Counted from the stretch's first letter, positions 15,044-25,293 are shown. The stretch: 64,000 bases of DNA from Sporolactobacillus shoreicorticis (GCF_024125445.1 NZ_JAMXWM010000012.1:1-64000); one strand, 5' to 3'. Notes: generated from the sequence alone by a model not told the origin. Numbers and translations: made by a program.

Positions 15044-16126
15044 GTGAAAATATCCGTAGCACTGCCGCATAAAAAGTACCCAATATTCATTGAACGCGGA
15101 ATTCTGGATCAACTGGGTTTACTGCTTACCGGAATCTGGTCGCCGCGAAAAATAGCCCTTATCAGTGACACCCATGTTGCGCCGCTCTATCAGGAACGCA
15201 TCATCCGGCAATTGCAAACAGCCGGATTCCGCGTCGTTGCTTTTCAAGTTCCCGCCGGTGAATCGTCCAAAAACTGGGAGATCGCGGTCCGACTATACCG
15301 ATCACTGGCAAACAACCAGTTCACACGGTCTGACGGCGTACTTGCGCTTGGAGGGGGTGTTATCGGCGATCTCGCAGGTTTCGTTGCCTCAACCTATATG
15401 CGCGGTATTGCTTTCATTCAAATTCCGACTTCACTTTTAGCACAGGTGGACAGCAGCGTTGGTGGAAAAACAGCGATTAACTTAGATACAGCTAAGAATA
15501 TTATCGGTACGTTTTACCAGCCTGATGCCGTTTTTATTGATCCTGACACGCTGAAATCACTGCCGCAACGTTTTATTTGCGAAGGCTACGCCGAGATTAT
15601 CAAAATGTCCGCATTAGAAGGTGGGACATTTTGGCAGATGACTGGTGAGATACACCATCCGGATGAAATTATCACACATGTAGAGCCACTCATTCATCAA
15701 AGCATTTCCTACAAAGCAAAGGTTGTCTGCAGAGACGAGAAAGAAGCAGGCCTTAGGCAGATTCTGAATTTTGGGCACACAATCGGCCACGCGATCGAGC
15801 TTCTTTCAAATGGTGCACTCGCTCACGGTGAAGCCATCAGCATTGGGATGGTTCAAATAGTACAATTATTCGAAGCTTATGATCTGACGAAAGACAGTAT
15901 TTCAGATGGTTTGATGCAGCGGCTTAATCAAGCGGAGCTTCCGTTAAATTCGCCACTAATTGGAACCGCAGACTTTTACCGACAAATTATAAATGATAAA
16001 AAAAATCATGGGGGCATGCTGAACCTCATCTATCTGAAAGCACCCGGCCGACCTGCCATGCACTCGATCCCAATTGATCGGGCTAAATTGTTTTTCACAG
16101 GAAAAAAATCATTTGAAACTGAATAA
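15044..16126 (+). CDS. aroB: 3-dehydroquinate synthase
   Basis: An NAD- and zinc-dependent cytosolic enzyme turning DAHP into 3-dehydroquinate, step two of the shikimate pathway. The NAD site is GGGVIGDLAGFVAST. The metal ligands are in EIIKMSALEGG, FGHTIGHAIE and HGEAISIGM. The 360-residue length is usual. The GTG at 15044 is favoured because GGGAGGAC, overlapping the end of aroF, precedes it; an ATG at 14996 lies within aroF and lacks a binding site. It is the last gene of the operon, before a strong terminator. Confidence 0.95.
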   Translation: MKISVALPHKKYPIFIERGILDQLGLLLTGIWSPRKIALISDTHVAPLYQERIIRQLQTAGFRVVAFQVPAGESSKNWEIAVRLYRSLANNQFTRSDGVLALGGGVIGDLAGFVASTYMRGIAFIQIPTSLLAQVDSSVGGKTAINLDTAKNIIGTFYQPDAVFIDPDTLKSLPQRFICEGYAEIIKMSALEGGTFWQMTGEIHHPDEIITHVEPLIHQSISYKAKVVCRDEKEAGLRQILNFGHTIGHAIELLSNGALAHGEAISIGMVQIVQLFEAYDLTKDSISDGLMQRLNQAELPLNSPLIGTADFYRQIINDKKNHGGMLNLIYLKAPGRPAMHSIPIDRAKLFFTGKKSFETE

Positions 16127-16187
16127 TAAGCAGAGTTGTCTCAATACAGCCGCTCATTGTTGTGCAGCCTTCATCCGGCACCATTCT

Positions 16188-16228
16188 GAAACAAGCCCTC
16201 TCACACTTATATTGAGAGGGCTTGTTTC
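16188..16228. terminator. bidirectional terminator after aroB
   Basis: GAAACAAGCCCTCTCA and TGAGAGGGCTTGTTTC are perfect complements, 16 bp around a nine-base loop, between the converging aroB and nif3 genes. Confidence 0.9.
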
Positions 16229-16252
16229 TATGGTTTCTGTCCGATTTTCTAA

Positions 16253-17377
16253 TTAAACGATAAAACGAAATGGATTGGTTACCGACTCTGAAATCAGCAC
16301 TTCTGTATCAGAATGTTCTTCTTTAATAACCTGAGTTAAATACTGCTGCACGCCTTCCTTCATCACGCGCTCAATATAATGGCCCGCATCAATAACATTA
16401 AGCCCGCTGAGCAACGCGTCATGAGCCGTATGATAGTAAATGTCACCACTGATCAGCGCGTCTGCCCCTCTGTATTTCGCAAAGGGAATTAAACTGTTTC
16501 CATCGCCTCCTGAGACCGCCACCGTGCGAATCAATGCATCTGCCGGCCCAACAGCGCGCAGGCCGTCAATACCGAGCTTTTCCTTTACGAGCAGGCAATA
16601 TTGTTCAAATGGCACGGCTTCCGGAAGTTTTCCAATTCTGCCGAGACCGTATGCTTTTCCCTTATTTTTAATAGGAATTGCCTGATAGACAGGTTCCTCA
16701 TATGGGTGTGCATGAATCATTTTTGTCACAATGGATTGAAGCAGATGTTCAGGAACCGTTACCTCGATCCGCTGTTCACCGGCTTTTTCCAATTTCCCCA
16801 CTGAGCCGAGATAAGGATTAGCACCTGACTGTGGAAGAAAGCAGCCCGTTCCCGGAACAGAAAAACTACAATGACTGTAGTTACCGATCGCACCCGCCCC
16901 TGCATCACCTAGAACTTGCCGCATCGTATCAGCATGGCTTTGAGGAACATAAACGACGAGTTGATACAATGGCTCGTGATAGGTCGGCTGTAAAATCTCC
17001 GTATGCCTCAATCCAAGCTGTGCGGCGAGCATATCATTCACCCCGCCTTCAGCAATATCAAGATTAGTATGTGCTGCGTAGACAGCGATATCATGCTTGA
17101 TACATTGGGTAACAATTTTCCCTTGCCCTTCATCGGAGCGAACATACTTAAGCGGATGAAAAATGAGCGGGTGATGGGCGACAATCAAATCGGCATGTTT
17201 TTCTGCCGCTTCCTCAGCAACATTTTCCAATACGTCGAGCGTCACTAGGACACGTTTTACGTTCTTGTGCAAGCTTCCAACTAAGAGACCGATCTTATCC
17301 TTTTCATAGGCTAATTTTTTCGGCGCCCATTCCTCGAAGCGCTGAATGAGCCGTTCTCCGGATATCCATTTCTCCAT
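16253..17377 (-). CDS. yqfO: NIF3/YqfO-family metal-binding protein
   Basis: A 374-residue Nif3-like protein with the conserved metal-site segments VAHHPLIFHPLK, YAAHTNLD and the C-terminal GHYIERVMKEG, and an inserted PII/CutA-like domain of about 100 residues in the middle, as in Gram-positive members. Proteins of this family bind two metal ions and are often labelled GTP cyclohydrolase type 2; their true role is unsettled. It lies 27 bases after trmK and is likely co-transcribed, the order found in B. subtilis (yqfN-yqfO). Confidence 0.9.
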   Translation of the reverse strand: MEKWISGERLIQRFEEWAPKKLAYEKDKIGLLVGSLHKNVKRVLVTLDVLENVAEEAAEKHADLIVAHHPLIFHPLKYVRSDEGQGKIVTQCIKHDIAVYAAHTNLDIAEGGVNDMLAAQLGLRHTEILQPTYHEPLYQLVVYVPQSHADTMRQVLGDAGAGAIGNYSHCSFSVPGTGCFLPQSGANPYLGSVGKLEKAGEQRIEVTVPEHLLQSIVTKMIHAHPYEEPVYQAIPIKNKGKAYGLGRIGKLPEAVPFEQYCLLVKEKLGIDGLRAVGPADALIRTVAVSGGDGNSLIPFAKYRGADALISGDIYYHTAHDALLSGLNVIDAGHYIERVMKEGVQQYLTQVIKEEHSDTEVLISESVTNPFRFIV

Positions 17378-17404
17378 CTTAATCGCTTCTCTCTTCCAAA
17401 AATT

Positions 17405-18112
17405 TCAGTTCTGATTCAGGCATACTCGGATTAAACGCAGTTCGCGTTCGCTTTCTTCTCTTTTCCGAGCCAGTTCAGCCGTTTGCTCTGCCTGGCCGAG
17501 CGCCTGCAAAATTCTGATTAACCGTTGCTCGCGTCTTTTCCATTTTTTTAGAAACACTAATTCTTTTCTTATGGACAGAATCGGACCCATTTTTAATTCT
17601 AGTTCGGAAAGTTTCCTCGCAGCCGTCTCTTTTCTGGCCAAAATGATTTCATAAATATGTGGGGGCTCCTCAACGATCGCTTCATTGATGATTGTCCAGC
17701 TGTTTTCATTTAACCATTTTCGAACGCTTGCTTCGCGAATATTCGGTTGTAATATCAAGGCGGTTTCTTTGTTTATTTTTGCCTTGCCGCGCTCCAAAAT
17801 ATCCGTAATCAGCTCGCCGCCCATTCCGGCAATGACAACGGCATCTGCTTCACCTGGTTCACGAATCACATCAAGACCGTCCCCCAACCGAACATCAATG
17901 TACCTTTGAAAGCCAAGAGCTGCAACATTTGATGTCGATTGATGAAAGGGGCCGGAACGCACCTCACCGGCAATAGCCCTTAATGCCCGGCCATCTTGAA
18001 TAGCTCGACAGGGTAGATGTGCGTGATCCGATCCGATGTCTGCTAAGCATCTGGACTTAGGGATAAATTGAAGCACTGCTTTTAATCGAGGAGATAAATG
18101 TATCGTATCCAT
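17405..18112 (-). CDS. trmK: tRNA (adenine(22)-N1)-methyltransferase
   Basis: A class I SAM methyltransferase that forms m1A22 in tRNA. The SAM-binding motif is ADIGSDHAHLPC, and VIAGMGGELITDIL and LILQPN follow in family order. The C-terminal 80 residues are a charged helical, coiled-coil-like domain. The ATG at 18112 has TAAGGA eight bases upstream and gives the usual start LSPRLKAVLQFIP; the earlier in-frame ATG (18139) lacks a binding site. First gene of the trmK-yqfO unit, downstream of a cre-like site. Confidence 0.92.
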   Translation of the reverse strand: MDTIHLSPRLKAVLQFIPKSRCLADIGSDHAHLPCRAIQDGRALRAIAGEVRSGPFHQSTSNVAALGFQRYIDVRLGDGLDVIREPGEADAVVIAGMGGELITDILERGKAKINKETALILQPNIREASVRKWLNENSWTIINEAIVEEPPHIYEIILARKETAARKLSELELKMGPILSIRKELVFLKKWKRREQRLIRILQALGQAEQTAELARKREESERELRLIRVCLNQN

Positions 18113-18202
18113 AATCACAATCCTTATATTCGTCATCACTATACCAACAGTTATCGTATCACAAACACCAATTCAAATAAAAAAACAATCTAAATTAGAA
18201 AT

Positions 18203-18216
18203 TGATAACGTTTTCA
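18203..18216 (-). promoter_or_regulatory. catabolite-responsive element (cre)
   Basis: On the minus strand TGAAAACGTTATCA matches the cre consensus TGWAANCGNTNWCA at every position. It lies about 90 bases before the trmK start, upstream of plausible promoter sequence, so CcpA could act on trmK-yqfO. Chance occurrence is possible. Confidence 0.5.
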
Positions 18217-18354
18217 TTTTATATTAAAATAAAAGAAAGAGTGGAATGTCAAATTTTTTCCAAATTAATCCAATTAAAATTTGCATCTTCTCGATAAACT
18301 TATTAAAATGAATAACAAAGAGATCACTGCAATTCATGATCTATTGTATTGGCA

Positions 18355-18382
18355 CAAAAAAAATTGCCCCCGATGGGAGCAA
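18355..18382 (-). terminator. terminator of the yqxD-dnaG-sigA operon
   Basis: On the minus strand TTGCTCCC and GGGGGCAA (one G-U) flank an ATC loop and are followed by eight T. It lies just after the sigA stop. Confidence 0.85.
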
Positions 18383-18386
18383 CCGC

Positions 18387-19496
18387 TTAGTCAAGAAAAT
18401 CCTTTAATTGCTTGCTCCTACTTGGATGGCGGAGTTTGCGCAATGCTTTGGCTTCAATCTGACGAATACGTTCCCTTGTGACTCCGAACACCTTGCCAAC
18501 TTCCTCCAAAGTTCGTGTTCGCCCGTCATCAAGGCCGAATCGCAGTCGCAATACATTTTCCTCACGATCCGTGAGGGTATCAAGAACATCTTCTAATTGT
18601 TCTTTTAACAATTCATAAGCAGCCGCGTCAGAAGGAGCTTTCGCATCCTGATCTTCGATAAAATCGCCTAAATGCGAATCGTCTTCCTCACCAATTGGTG
18701 TTTCAAGGGAAACCGGTTCCTGTGCGATTTTCAATATCTCCCGCACTTTATCCGGTGACAGTTCCATTTCTTTGCCGATCTCTTCAGGCGTGGGTTCGCG
18801 TCCCAGATCCTGAAGTTGCTGTCTCTGAACGCGAATCAGTTTATTTATGGTTTCGACCATATGCACCGGGATACGAATGGTTCGCGCTTGGTCGGCAATT
18901 GCCCGTGTGATGGCCTGACGAATCCACCATGTAGCGTACGTACTGAATTTAAAGCCTTTTGTATAATCAAATTTTTCAACGGCTTTCATTAAGCCCATAT
19001 TGCCTTCTTGGATAAGATCGAGAAAAAGCATTCCTCGGCCAACATAGCGTTTTGCAATGCTGACTACAAGACGAAGATTGGCCTCGGCTAGTCTCCGTTT
19101 CGCACTCTCGTCGCCGTCATTGATTCGTTTTGCGAGCGTGATTTCCTCATCCGCAGACAAAAGATCAACACGTCCGATTTCTTTTAGATACATTCTGACG
19201 GGGTCGTTAATTTTGACACCCGGAGGAACACTGAGATCGTTCAGATCAAATTCCTCTTCTTTATGATGCTTCTCACTGGAAGCCGGCCCTTCGGATTCAT
19301 CTGAGACGTCAATGCCTTGATCGGCAAGCGCCTCATAAAATTCATCCATCTGTTCCGGTTCCTGATCAAATGGAGCAAGTCGGGTCGTGATTTCCTGATA
19401 GGTGAGAGAACCTCTTTTTTTGCCCAGTTCAAGCAGCTGCTCTTTCTCCTGATCCACTGTTAATTCTTGATCCGTCTTGCTGACTTTTCCAGCCAT
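18387..19496 (-). CDS. sigA: primary RNA polymerase sigma factor (sigma-A)
   Basis: The housekeeping sigma factor, 369 residues. A short region 1.1 precedes region 1.2 ([16 protein letters not shown]). Region 2 has [20 protein letters not shown] and the -10-recognition segment [18 protein letters not shown]. Regions 3 and 4 follow, with [20 protein letters not shown] and the helix-turn-helix [17 protein letters not shown]. The ATG at 19496 sits behind GGAAGGAGGGGG; the TTG at 19514 overlaps that site. Third gene of the macromolecular synthesis operon, as in B. subtilis. Confidence 0.97.
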   Translation of the reverse strand: MAGKVSKTDQELTVDQEKEQLLELGKKRGSLTYQEITTRLAPFDQEPEQMDEFYEALADQGIDVSDESEGPASSEKHHKEEEFDLNDLSVPPGVKINDPVRMYLKEIGRVDLLSADEEITLAKRINDGDESAKRRLAEANLRLVVSIAKRYVGRGMLFLDLIQEGNMGLMKAVEKFDYTKGFKFSTYATWWIRQAITRAIADQARTIRIPVHMVETINKLIRVQRQQLQDLGREPTPEEIGKEMELSPDKVREILKIAQEPVSLETPIGEEDDSHLGDFIEDQDAKAPSDAAAYELLKEQLEDVLDTLTDREENVLRLRFGLDDGRTRTLEEVGKVFGVTRERIRQIEAKALRKLRHPSRSKQLKDFLD

Positions 19497-19517
19497 TTGA
19501 CCCCCTCCTTCCAAATC

Positions 19518-21341
19518 CTAATCATGTTCCGATTGATAATGGCCTAACTGTTTCTTCACACTGATCATCTCGGACAGCAGCCGGGCAGCAAGCTCATAGT
19601 CTCCGCTTTGTTCGGCCTTTTTTCTCTGCTCTTCCCTATCCGCAATCAGTGATGATTGAGAACGCCTGATGACCTGACGCATACAATCTTCAATTTCCTT
19701 CTCATCCGCCTGTTCACTCATCGGCATCAAGGACAGCTCCGTAGCCTTGCGCTGCAACGCCGGATCTTCCAGTTTTTGCAAAAAAAGTCCTTCATCCGGC
19801 GGATTTCCTTGTGCATAGTAGGCATAAAGATACGCAGCCAAGGCTTGATGGATATCATTGCTAAAAGAACCGCCTACTTTATCCTGAACCTGATCGGAAA
19901 TCTCCCTGCTTCTCATCATTCTTGCGAGCAGTCTTCGCTCCGCCATTTCATAGGCAGGTGGGATTCGATTGCTCCGGGTAAGCGGTGCGGTACGCGTGAT
20001 TTGCTTTTCTCGCCTTTGTACCATGATGCTCATCTGGTGCAGCTGTTTTTTCAGGGAATCAAGAGAAATTGAAAATTCCTCCGAAAGCAGTCTAAGATAG
20101 TGATCACGTTCGACCGCACGATGCTGCGCAGTCAATTCCCTCAATACATCTTCAATATAGAGGAGGCGATCTCCTTCATCACTTAGATTCCTTTTTCTTC
20201 GGAGATAGTTCATCTTGAAAGTCATCAGTGTCTGGCTTGCCCCTATTACATCACTTTTAAATCGATCACCGCCAAACTTGCGAATGTAGTCATCGGGGTC
20301 GAGACCTTCCGGCATCGTTGCTATTTTTATGACCTTCCCATTTTTCTGAAGCATCTCAGCCGCTCGAAAGCTGGCTTCAATGCCTGCAGTATCCGAATCG
20401 TAACAAATAATAATTGTATCGGCCATTCGCGTCAGTGCTGCCGCCTGTGCTTCCGTTAAAGACGTTCCCATCGAAGCAACACTGCAGGCTACCCCTGCTT
20501 GGTGCGCGCGGATAACATCAACATAGCCTTCAAGGAGCACTGCCAGACTGTTTTTACGAATCGCCTGCCTCGCCAGATGATAACCATAAAGGATACTTCC
20601 TTTATGAAAAACATCAGATTCAGGTGAATTCAAATACTTGGGTTTATCCTCCCCAAGTGTCCGTCCTCCGAAGGCAACCGTTTTGCCCCTCATATTAAAA
20701 ATCGGAAAAATAATTCGGTTTCGAAATCGATCAAAGTATTTATTGTCGAAACCACGCTTTTTAATCAAACCAACGCGCTCCATCAGTTCAAGACTGACAC
20801 CCCTCTTCTGAAGCAGCTTCGTAACGGCATCCCAACTTTCAACGGCATATCCGATACGGAATCGTTCGATCATTTCCGATGTAAATCCACGTTCTTCAAG
20901 ATATTTAATTCCCGGTGCACCATACTTTGCAGTTGTAAGTAAATAATGATAAAATTTTGTTAACAGTTCCAATCCTTCAGTCATTTGTTTCTTCTTTTGA
21001 TCATTTGGATCTGAATGACTATTTTTCGAAAAGGAAGGGCCTAAATCAATATTCGCACGATCTGCAAGCGATTGGGCAGCTTCTGAGAAAGACATCCCTT
21101 CAATTTCCATAATGAAAGTGAACAAATTGCCGCCGGCTCCGCACCCAAAGCAGTGATAAAGCTGCTTATCCGGTGATACGGAAAAAGAAGGTGTGCGCTC
21201 AGAATGAAAAGGACAGAGACCGATATAATTCTTTCCCTGCTTTTTTAACTGCACGTAGTTGCCAATCACATCAACAATATCCAGAGATTTCCTAATTTGT
21301 TCGATAACCTGTTCCTGAAGTTGCAAAAGGCCATGCACCAC
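19518..21341 (-). CDS. dnaG: DNA primase
   Basis: Makes RNA primers at the replication fork. The N-terminal zinc domain has CPFHSERTPSF and HCFGCGAGGN. The Toprim catalytic core follows, with LLEGYVDVIRAHQAG and IICYDSDTAGIEA, and a C-terminal helicase-binding helical domain. The 607-residue length is normal. The exact start is uncertain: two tandem GTG codons at 21341 have only a poor upstream binding site, and a TTG six codons in is an alternative. It lies between yqxD and sigA. Confidence 0.96.
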   Translation of the reverse strand: MVHGLLQLQEQVIEQIRKSLDIVDVIGNYVQLKKQGKNYIGLCPFHSERTPSFSVSPDKQLYHCFGCGAGGNLFTFIMEIEGMSFSEAAQSLADRANIDLGPSFSKNSHSDPNDQKKKQMTEGLELLTKFYHYLLTTAKYGAPGIKYLEERGFTSEMIERFRIGYAVESWDAVTKLLQKRGVSLELMERVGLIKKRGFDNKYFDRFRNRIIFPIFNMRGKTVAFGGRTLGEDKPKYLNSPESDVFHKGSILYGYHLARQAIRKNSLAVLLEGYVDVIRAHQAGVACSVASMGTSLTEAQAAALTRMADTIIICYDSDTAGIEASFRAAEMLQKNGKVIKIATMPEGLDPDDYIRKFGGDRFKSDVIGASQTLMTFKMNYLRRKRNLSDEGDRLLYIEDVLRELTAQHRAVERDHYLRLLSEEFSISLDSLKKQLHQMSIMVQRREKQITRTAPLTRSNRIPPAYEMAERRLLARMMRSREISDQVQDKVGGSFSNDIHQALAAYLYAYYAQGNPPDEGLFLQKLEDPALQRKATELSLMPMSEQADEKEIEDCMRQVIRRSQSSLIADREEQRKKAEQSGDYELAARLLSEMISVKKQLGHYQSEHD

Positions 21342-21364
21342 CAGTATTCTTACTTATTTATATC

Positions 21365-21826
21365 CTAATGATCGAGTCGGCATAACAGTTTTGTTAAAGC
21401 TTCGGAAAATTTTTTCCGGTTTTGATCTGTAAACGGCCGAGGTCCCCTCACTTTTTCTCCGGCATTTAATGCTTGATAAGCCTGATACCTTTGTTCAAGA
21501 AGCATATCAATGTTGCGTTCGTCAATCAGCAGACCGCGAATGGACAGCACAAAGACACGGCGTCTTGTAAGCAGCCCCGCAAGCCCCACATCCTGAGTGA
21601 TGACAATATCATTCGCAGATACATGATTCACAATATAAAGATCGGCAGCTTCCTTCCTTTGGTCGACAAATACCCATCTGCCCTCCCGGTTCGGCGAGTA
21701 ACTGGCGTATGAAGCGACAAATATGGGCTCCAAACCGAACGACTGCGCAATCATTATTATTTCTTTTTTTACAGGACATGCATCTGCGTCGACAAATAAC
21801 ATGATTTTTTTCATCATAATAAGCAT
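21365..21826 (-). CDS. yqxD: YaiI/YqxD family protein (UPF0178)
   Basis: A 153-residue cytosolic protein with the family motifs FVDADACPVKKEI, ADLYIVNHVSANDIVITQD and RGPRPFTDQNRKKF. The fold is related to PIN-type nucleases, but no activity is established. First gene of the yqxD-dnaG-sigA unit, as in B. subtilis. AGGAA lies six bases before the ATG. Confidence 0.9.
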   Translation of the reverse strand: MLIMMKKIMLFVDADACPVKKEIIMIAQSFGLEPIFVASYASYSPNREGRWVFVDQRKEAADLYIVNHVSANDIVITQDVGLAGLLTRRRVFVLSIRGLLIDERNIDMLLEQRYQAYQALNAGEKVRGPRPFTDQNRKKFSEALTKLLCRLDH

Positions 21827-22274
21827 TCTCTATTTCCTGTTAAAAATCCTGCATGTACTTTTATGTTTTTATTTTTTAAATAATGTCACAAATTGTCGAA
21901 TAAAGTAGAGGACAACAAGATATTATTATAAACTAAAATCAATTATTAGGGTAGAGAAAAGTATTTTCTTTTTTCGCTGGCTGTGTTAAAAGATTATGCT
22001 GTTTGCCACTATTTATTGACACATTCACGGAAAGCGCAAATTTTTCATGTCGTTCAGCTTACTGAAAGATTCACCTGTTTGATGTATTGAAAACATAAAA
22101 ATGTGGACGTAATCTTTTTAAGCACATTTGCAGCAATGAGTGTCGTCCTCATTAGAAACAAAAGCCCTCATCGAATTCTCAGCAAGCTGCAACCTATTGC
22201 TTGATTGCCAAAAAACGGTTAATAACTATGTATTTGAAACGGCATTCTACAAAAAAACACAGGCAGTTGTCTTT
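21827..22274. other. gene-free stretch between ccpN and yqxD
   Basis: About 450 AT-rich bases where B. subtilis carries yqfL. No intact frame is present. It should contain the yqxD operon promoter; a Spo0A-box-like TTGTCGAA lies at 21893-21900. No clear terminator for ccpN was found. Confidence 0.4.
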
Positions 22275-22910
22275 CTATTTTCTGACATTGTTTCTATTCG
22301 CAAGACTTACGAAAGCCTTTGTAATATTTGTTTTCGTCATTCGCCCGATCACTTCCAATCCTTTTTCTTTTTGACGCACAACGGGAACAGCATCAATTTC
22401 CTTCGTGATCAGCAGCAAAGCGACATCTAAAACCGTATCGTTATGCTTGCAATAGGCAATGTTTGGCATACGCGACATAATGACGCTGACCGGAACCTGA
22501 TTCATATCCTGCGATCCAATAGCAATTCTCAACAAATCTTTCCTTGAAAGAACACCGGCTAACAAACCATCATCATTAACCACAAATAACGAACCGACGT
22601 CCTCAACAAACATTTCGCACACTGCTTTGTAGGCAGATGCATTTTCAGTTATGACAACGGGAGAGGAATGAAAATTCTTGATTTTAAGCTTGGCAATTTC
22701 TTCAGAAAGAATCGTATCCGGCGTTTGCCCGGTATAAAAATATCCGACTCTCGGGCGTGCTTCGAGAAATCCGGACATTGTAAGAATAGACAGATCCGGT
22801 CTAAGTGTTGCACGTGTTACTTTCAAATGCTCTGCAATTTGTTCTCCAGTAATTGGCGCCTGATTTTTGACAATTTCAATAATTTTATGTTGTCGATCAG
22901 ATAGATCCAA
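22275..22910 (-). CDS. ccpN: catabolite repressor CcpN (HTH plus CBS pair)
   Basis: A 211-residue regulator: N-terminal winged helix-turn-helix (DRQHKIIEIVKNQAPITGEQ, then HLKVTRATLRPDLSILTMSG) and two CBS domains (about 80-140 and 150-205) for nucleotide sensing. B. subtilis CcpN represses the gluconeogenic genes gapB and pckA in glucose. Its usual partner gene yqfL, for a pyruvate phosphate dikinase regulator, is not downstream here. The TTG start has GGGGAGGGG upstream. It follows recO by 39 bases. Confidence 0.92.
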   Translation of the reverse strand: MDLSDRQHKIIEIVKNQAPITGEQIAEHLKVTRATLRPDLSILTMSGFLEARPRVGYFYTGQTPDTILSEEIAKLKIKNFHSSPVVITENASAYKAVCEMFVEDVGSLFVVNDDGLLAGVLSRKDLLRIAIGSQDMNQVPVSVIMSRMPNIAYCKHNDTVLDVALLLITKEIDAVPVVRQKEKGLEVIGRMTKTNITKAFVSLANRNNVRK

Positions 22911-22949
22911 AACAGTCCCCTCCCCAATTGTTTAAGTCTCTGCTAATCA

Positions 22950-23705
22950 TTAATCATTCATTTGGTTAAACTTAGATAATTGCTCGATAAATCGTCTCGA
23001 ACGCAGTTTAATTCCTGCGTTTTGCTCATAATAAGCATATATGATGGATCCAATCTCGCCAATAGTTTTGGCTTTTAATGAGACCTTTCCTAATCTGTTA
23101 ATGGGAACAGTCCGTATCAATGGCAGTAATTTTTGCACTGCTCGACTCATAACAAGCGCATACTCATCAAATTTCGCACAATCCATGCAGAGAAATCCGC
23201 CTTCAGAAATGGAAAAAAGATAATGATCTTTTTTATTGCCGCAATGAATGCACCGATTTAACACGGGATCAATTCCGGCAAGCGGCATCATTTTCAGTGC
23301 GTACATCGATGACAGCACAGCAGGATCAGTACCTTTTTCCATCAGAAGCAATGTATCGCGCAATAAGTGATAATAAGCTTGAGAAGGCCGTCTTTCATCC
23401 GTGAGCCGATCTGTAAGCTCTAAGATCAGTGCGGCATGTCCCATTTTCTCAATATCCTCTCTGATTGAACGAAAAGAATTCAATGGTTCTGCTTGATAAA
23501 GCACGCCAAGGCCTCTGCCTTTACGAAACAGGCAGAGGCCGTAGAAGAGGACCTGACTCACTGCGGAGAGCTGATTTTTCGGCTTTTTGGCTCCTCTCGC
23601 CATTAACCCGATTTTGCCAAACTCTTTTGTGTACAGTGTTACGATTTTATTGGTTTCTCCATAATCGGTAGTACGAATGACAATGCCTTCCGCTTTGGAC
23701 ATCAT
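22950..23705 (-). CDS. recO: recombination mediator RecO
   Basis: With RecF and RecR it loads RecA onto SSB-coated DNA. The N-terminal OB fold starts MSKAEGIVIRTTDYGETNKI; a helical domain follows, with a zinc site (CIHCGNKK and FLCMDC). The start is set at 23705 for spacing to AAGGAAG; a GTG at 23714 is an alternative. In B. subtilis glyQS lies between recO and ccpN, but here the two are adjacent. Confidence 0.94.
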   Translation of the reverse strand: MMSKAEGIVIRTTDYGETNKIVTLYTKEFGKIGLMARGAKKPKNQLSAVSQVLFYGLCLFRKGRGLGVLYQAEPLNSFRSIREDIEKMGHAALILELTDRLTDERRPSQAYYHLLRDTLLLMEKGTDPAVLSSMYALKMMPLAGIDPVLNRCIHCGNKKDHYLFSISEGGFLCMDCAKFDEYALVMSRAVQKLLPLIRTVPINRLGKVSLKAKTIGEIGSIIYAYYEQNAGIKLRSRRFIEQLSKFNQMND

Positions 23706-23743
23706 CGTGATCACATCTTCCTTATAACAGGCCGATGGCCTGT

Positions 23744-23893
23744 TTATGCCCCGGCGTGTTCTTTTATATCATTCATTCGGCTGTCGTTCGGCTGCTTTTG
23801 TTCTTCGCCCTTTTCTTTTTCTATTTCTTTAATTAAAAGATAAGGTCCAATGGCTCCTGTCATACAAAATAACTTCCAACTGAGATCCAACAT
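23744..23893 (-). CDS. yqzL: YqzL-family small protein
   Basis: A 49-residue protein beginning MLDLSWKLFCMTGAIGPYLL with an acidic/basic tail, behind a good ribosome binding site (GGAAGGATGAG). The sequence and its position between era and recO match B. subtilis yqzL. Function is unknown. Confidence 0.85.
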   Translation of the reverse strand: MLDLSWKLFCMTGAIGPYLLIKEIEKEKGEEQKQPNDSRMNDIKEHAGA

Positions 23894-23995
23894 GTTTCTC
23901 ATCCTTCCCATCTTTTCTCCTCACTAATTAGCGTTAACGAAAAGCGGAGAAACATGTGAAGAAATGATTGTCAATTAAAATTGAATGGGTATACA

Positions 23996-24900
23996 TTAAT
24001 CTTCTTGAATCGTGTAGCCAAAGTTCTTGAGTTCTTCTTCTTTATCGCGCCAGTTCTTATCCACCTTTACCCACAGCTCCAGGAATACCTTGGAGCCGAT
24101 CAGGGCTTCAATCTCCTTACGTGCCAGCGTTCCGATTTCCTTTAACATACTGCCTGACTTTCCAATAATAATCCCTTTTTGAGAGGAGCGTTCGACCATA
24201 ATTGTCGCTTGAATTTCCGTAAGATGACGATGCTCGTCCACCTTCATTTTGTCAATGACAACAGCGATTGCATGCGGCACTTCATCCCGGGTCAAATGGA
24301 GAATCTTTTCACGGATTAATTCCGCAACAATAAATCGTTCCGGATGATCGGTAACCTGATCATCCGGGTAATACTTCGGACCTTGCGGAAGATAGTGACT
24401 GATTTGATCCATGAGTGTCGAGACGTTTTGGCCTTGAAGCGCCGATATCGGAATTATTTCTTTAAATGAATACAGCTGGCGGTAGCGGTCAATCAGCGGC
24501 AGCAATTCATCCGGATGCACTTTATCAATTTTATTGACAATCAAGAATACAGGCACATCTGTCTTTTTCAAGAAATCAATAATAAACTGATCACCTCGCC
24601 CGTAGCCCTGTTCAGCATCAATAAGAAACAGCACAAGATCCACTTCATTCAGTGTAGCGAGTGCCAGTGAAGTCATCATTTGTCCAAGCTTATGTTTCGG
24701 TTTATGTATACCCGGCGTATCGATAAATATGACTTGCTCGGCATCGGTCGTGTAAATTCCATGAATCTTATTTCTTGTTGTCTGCGCTTTATCACTCATA
24801 ATCGCAATTTTTTGCCCAAGAACACGATTCAGCAAGGTTGATTTACCTACGTTCGGCCGACCGACGATGGCTGCAAATCCTGATTTGAACGCTTTGCTCA

Positions 24901-24901
<1 letters not shown>
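23996..24901 (-). CDS. era: GTPase Era
   Basis: A ribosome-assembly GTPase that binds the 3' end of 16S rRNA. The GTPase motifs are GRPNVGKST (G1), [10 protein letters not shown] (G3) and NKID (G4), and the C-terminal KH domain contains [15 protein letters not shown]. The ATG at 24901 follows GGAGGATAT and overlaps the cdd stop by one base (TAATG), so the two are translationally coupled. A longer upstream reading is only the cdd gene in another frame. Confidence 0.97.
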
Positions 24902-25293
<392 letters not shown>

